NCBI GenBank assembly: GCA_015039315.1
Contig: WIDE01000018.1
Coordinates: forward strand, 231,788 to 295,787
Reading direction: 5' to 3'
From: Clavulina sp. PMI_390
Taxonomy: Eukaryota > Basidiomycota > Agaricomycetes > Cantharellales > Hydnaceae
Length of the DNA stretch: 64,000 nt
Shown here: piece by piece, positions 60,501 to 64,000 of the stretch
Layout: every line of letters starts with the position of its first letter
Position numbering within the stretch: the first letter of the stretch is position 1
The notes under the pieces: generated by a model
Databases searched by the model: none
What the model was told of the DNA's origin: nothing
Seen by the model: the letters and a program-made list of their open reading frames with translations, nothing else
Translations under genes and position numbers: made by a program

Positions 60501-62469
60501 GAGATCATCACGGGAGAAAATAGAAGGATTGGCGGGCACTATGATCTTTAGAAGGCCTGAAAGAGCAAATAACTTACAGTTCTCGAAGATGTGTTCCACC
60601 CTCTCCAAGACCTGAATGCTTGACGGCCGCCGAGCTGGCTCATGAGCCCACATATCCACAAGCAGTGTCCAAAAGTCTGTTTTTATCATCGGATCCAAAG
60701 TAACAGCAAGGGCTGGTTCGATCGGTCGTTCGCCCCTATTGATGACCGACGCCACACGGAGCTCATTTTTTATCTCAGCGAACGGCACCTGGCCAGTCCA
60801 TGCGTTGAGATAAGTCATGGCGAGCCCAAATATATCACTCTCTGGACAGGAACAGAATCTGTCCGTTTGGCCGTTTAGAAGCTCTGGTGCCAGGAAACGA
60901 ATCCGCCCTCCTTCTTCTCGAGTGGAAAGGTGTCGAGAGACTTCGTGGCGAATACGGCTACGCCCGAAATCACAGAGAACAGGGTTATTTAACTCGTCGA
61001 TTAAGATATTCCCCTATGACAAACGAGCCCGCGTTTAGTAAAGAATACCTCCGGGTAGGCTCAGTACGTACAGGGTGAAGATCCCCATGGATAATCGGAG
61101 GTGTTCGCGAATGAAGATACACCACACCTCGGGCCATCCCAACAACCTTAGTGACATATGAGAAACGCAACAAGAGAGGAAGCACCAACAAAACAACTCA
61201 CAATGGTGGTCAGCACCGAAGAATCAAGAAGACTTTGTTCGGCACCATTAAGTATTTCCTCCAGTGATCCGCGTTCAAGGTACGGAAGAACCATCAGGGG
61301 ATAAGACTCATCATCTTCGTAATAGATGCCCCAGAAAGGGAGAACATTCGGGTGTTGAAGCTGTGAATGAGTGATAGCTTCTCGGTGTAGCAGCTGAATG
61401 ATTCGATAAGTGACGTGACGAGCGAGTAGACTGAGATAGTAGTTACCTGGATCCATTCGCGTCGAATGGCCTGCTTCTGCTGGTAGGTAGCCCCCACAAG
61501 CTCTCGGACGACAACGGTACCCGCGTGCCCCGCCATTTGACCTCGATACACAAGGGCATCGCCGCCTCGACCGATGCGATCCGTCCTCTTGAATGTGATG
61601 TTGTTGATCGTGAAGGCTGTAGGTAGCGTGCTTGTGTAGAAGCAGCAGTCTTGGAGGAGCCGCAAGGTCTGAGGGTATTGATCAGAACCCGGAGCGTGGT
61701 TTTGCAAGTGCTATGAGGTAAAAGTGGAATGTTAGACTATTGTGGGGTTTGACAATGAAGGAATGCGTACAATGTAGATCTGGTTGAGAAGGGCGGTTGC
61801 TTCGTTCGATGGAAGCTTGGTTAGATCGCTCCCAGGAGGGATGCCGAACCGCGTGAGCAGAGTCCAGTCGAGTTCGGATTGTGGTGTATTAGAGTTTGCA
61901 CTGCCGTTCGGTGGATGAGCGGAGGACTGGCTGTGGCTCTGCTCTGCTGCGGCGTCCTCAAAACGAGGCGTCAGTGCTCTCCCGCTTACTTCGTCCTCAG
62001 AACGTGGGTCTAATGGCACCGAGCCCTCATCAACATCACCGTGTAGCGCTACCCCGGGCGTGGTCACGGACGAGCCACTAGCGGATGACTCCCGCGCCAA
62101 CGGAAGGCAACTAGCATGATTAGCTGGATTCGTTGTCCCTGTTGAGATGGCTCTAGTGGGGTGTAGCTGCGTCTCACTAGTCCAGAGACGAGCTAGTGAC
62201 CCGAAAGAGCTGATGGACGCATAGAGGTCAGCGAGAAAAGATGCGCGACGAGGCAGGCTTCCTTGTGCCTCGATGCTTGGATCAGGCTCATGAGCATCTG
62301 AACCGATGCGACTCTTCTTGGTAGGAGTAGCGATGTCTTCCTCTGATTCAAGCTCAGACGCTTTGCGAACATGACGAGAAGTAGATGACTGAATCTGGAG
62401 ATCGCTGGGTGGGGCTGGTTGGGGTGCTGTAGCGTGCCGTGCGACATGTGCATCATTGTTTTGCGACAT
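57504..62469 (-). CDS. Receptor 3: kinase-like-NACHT-ankyrin NLR-like protein
   Basis: Ten exons, minus strand: 62469-61771, 61710-61447, 61393-61202, 61146-61072, 61013-60578, 60460-60341, 60281-60111, 60056-60032, 59976-59374, 59319-57504 (1466 aa). Disordered N-terminus with a possible nuclear signal (TPTKKSRIGS), then the block LTRFGIPPGSDLTKLPSNEA shared with receptor 2. The kinase fold has GRGGDALVYRG, VVVRE (Arg for Lys), HGDLHPGNIL, CDFG and RFLAPE. NACHT: linker IREWLSPADPDVNQEERLKQ, P-loop ASAGVGKSVL, Walker B FLVIDAIDEC, TSRPEPDI, FIHFTVQEYLLS. Ankyrin-like repeats include KGADPNTRNHEGLGLAHMAA, VNMRDHYGCTPLFYACIQ and DADPNARVPEG. Exons 2, 3, 4, 7, 8 and 9 have the same lengths as in receptor 2; exons 5 and 6 differ by whole codons. 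The frame is open throughout, in contrast to its broken tubulin neighbours. Confidence 0.86.
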
Positions 62470-63157
62470 GGCCTATCCTACTCGGCGCTTTATTGCGGCC
62501 GACTCAGGCGTACAGCAGAAACGGAGAAAGTCTGGATGCGTTATGGAAGTTGGACGTGGTTGGAGGTCTGAATGCTGTGCACACGTGGACTTCACGTGAG
62601 ACTTGGGAGATTGGACAGAGCCAGTGAATGGATCTACCCCACCATCGCATGCAGAAGAATTGTTGATATAAGTCGGATCGTTCATGCGCTCATGAGGATA
62701 GTTCTCTACTTTGCGAAGGGCTAATACAAATGTGTACGCAGTTTCGTGCAATGCGAGTGGATGTTGTCGGAGATGGGGATGACACGGCAATTGAGGACAA
62801 ATAGACAGTAATCATGTTTGCATGTTGCGAGAAAGTGGTTGATGCTGCTATGAATCCATCATGGGGCCTTGCGAGACATGCTCTGCTCAAGCACGCACCA
62901 CCTGACGTTGGATAAACGCGTATACGAGCGCAAGCGTTGATTGCTGGAGCGACGAGGAATAGCAGTAAACGAGTATAAAGACAGTGCCTGAGTTGAGACC
63001 AAAAAACCCCTTGGCGAGTTTACTACAATGCCGACGCAACGGCTGGGAGCTGTTGGCTTGTGACACACTGTTACTTCTGAACCGAGAACGCCATTCCGAC
63101 AATTGCAGCACTCTTCTCGTGGAGGATGAATCGTTCGTCTGATAGCTGTGGTAACCT
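62470..63157. other. Receptor 3 promoter region
   Basis: 688 bp upstream of receptor 3, positionally equivalent to 55150-55767. No gene seen. Confidence 0.45.
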
Positions 63158-63480
63158 AGGTTCTCGCCGATGTCTGGAAAGTCATTCCCGGTGACGAGCA
63201 ATGACATCCTAAACGAAGGCGGGTGAGTGCTAGCCATCGCGGCTGTCTGCTGCTATCGCGCCTCGAATCCCAAACTCTACTCTTGTAGGCACTGCCGACA
63301 AGGGCAGTCGGCTTGGACCGCGACTGGACAGAACTGCCACATACTACTACTACAATACCTCCCCGCACCTTTGACCACCGCGTCATATCACTCTCGCTCA
63401 CTCTGCACCATTTCTTTGTCGTTGGCTGACAAGTACATGCCGCCAGCCGTTCTCGTCGATGTTGAGCCGAGCATCAAGAA
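63158..63480 (+). pseudogene. Beta-tubulin relic, exons 3-5 (old), second occurrence
   Basis: Diverged exon 3 sequence (GACGAGCAATGACATCCTAA), exon 4-like sequence near 63290-63360, and an exon 5 start that still reads KYMPPAVLVDVEPSIK against [14 protein letters not shown]. It is followed directly by a fresh tubulin promoter block, as at 55768-56100. Confidence 0.62.
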
Positions 63481-63506
63481 TCCACCCACTTTCCATGAAA
63501 TCCCGT

Positions 63507-63739
63507 TCGTGTCCCCCATCCCAAGTTAGTCCTCCCTTGTATATCATCCACAGGGTAATCTCCACGTCGCACGCCATCGGGCATCACGCGCGATCTTGGC
63601 GAGGAATGGGATAGTCGTGCAAACTCAAAAAGGCCATTGTGATCAGCGAGAAACGCTCGACCCGTCGACGCGGCCCTTCCCTTGTTCTTTCGTCCTGTGC
63701 ACGCCATCGACCTTACTAACTCCTCTACCTTCGTTTAGA
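63507..63739 (+). repeat. Duplicated tubulin promoter block, third copy
   Basis: Near-identical to the region before the intact tubulin: CCCGTTCGTGTCCCCCATCC, CACGCCATCGGGCATC and GATCAGCGAGAAACGCTCGA. It runs up to the ATG at 63740. Confidence 0.72.
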
Positions 63740-64000
63740 ATGCGTGAAATTGTCCATCTCCAGACTGGCCAGGTATGGCTTTCTCCATCGTCGATTTTTT
63801 GGGTCTGCCTCGTGGTTGACCGTCTCGTGTTGTCTGGCTACTCACTCACGACCCCGCCTTGCTTTTCTCCTCACTTGCTCTTTTCGACACCTCTACTCGC
63901 TAACAGTGCGGCAACCAAATTGTTAGTGCTTGACATCGGTGTCTTCATCGCGCGGTGGCGCTGACCGTGCATTGCTCTCGTTTAGGTTCCAAGTTCTAGG
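63740..64000 (+). pseudogene. Beta-tubulin copy 3, broken, runs off the window
   Basis: Exon 1 (63740-63772) is identical in protein to the intact gene, and exon 2 (63907-63922) is intact. The donor after exon 2 has changed from GGTGAGT to GTTAGT-like sequence. The Trp codon of GSKFW in exon 3 is TAG (63997-63999). It is therefore a recent pseudogene, at least for full-length tubulin. The rest lies beyond the window. Confidence 0.8.

Noticed and set aside
1..64000. CRISPR arrays, bacterial operons, rRNA genes
   Set aside because: None seen; intron-rich eukaryotic genes throughout.

Overview
The window is nuclear DNA of a filamentous basidiomycete, probably an Agaricomycete. Genes are dense and carry many 50-60 bp GT..AG introns, often 7-12 exons per gene. 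The recognisable proteins are typically fungal: Hsp104, Tom70, a FunK1 kinase, a BAR protein, beta-tubulin and NACHT/ankyrin receptors. A Rhizoctonia-like (Ceratobasidiaceae) origin is a guess from the style of the NACHT proteins; I could not search for it.

Layout. 1-630: 3' end of an Hsp104 disaggregase. 1042-5283: kinase-like/NACHT/ankyrin receptor 1 (+). 5574-5944: a solo LTR with a 5-bp target duplication. 8513-15012: three tandem paralogues of a small secreted cysteine-rich protein. 15642-18027: FunK1 kinase. 18912-22389: two paralogous Ser/Pro-rich proteins with one C-terminal membrane anchor. 22682-24505: an Shb17-like histidine phosphatase with an 8-nt microexon. 25283-26086: a small membrane protein. 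28197-29222: J-domain protein. 29548-32123: Tom70. 32436-38509: two tandem aromatic-amino-acid decarboxylases. 39506-44159: a 1349-aa membrane protein with a very long disordered tail. 45247-46858: Gvp36-like BAR protein. 47629-49782: intact beta-tubulin.

50206-64000 is the most unusual part. Two further kinase-like/NACHT/ankyrin receptors (both -) alternate with broken beta-tubulin copies (+), so the block reads tubulin, receptor 2, tubulin relics, receptor 3, tubulin relics. It looks like a repeated tubulin-receptor segmental duplication in which the receptor stayed open while every extra tubulin decayed. Receptor 1, about 45 kb away on the other strand, has the same ten-exon structure, with intron phases matching wherever I compared them.

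The receptors are the best candidate for an undescribed system. They are NLR-like proteins in which a protein-kinase fold replaces the usual fungal N-terminal effector. The beta-3 Lys of that fold reads Arg in all three, and receptor 1 has also lost the catalytic Asp. Receptor 1 carries a predicted transmembrane segment where receptors 2 and 3 carry disordered basic N-termini. Gene models were built by hand from splice consensus, reading frame and paralogue comparison. Where exon lengths are given, they sum to a multiple of three.
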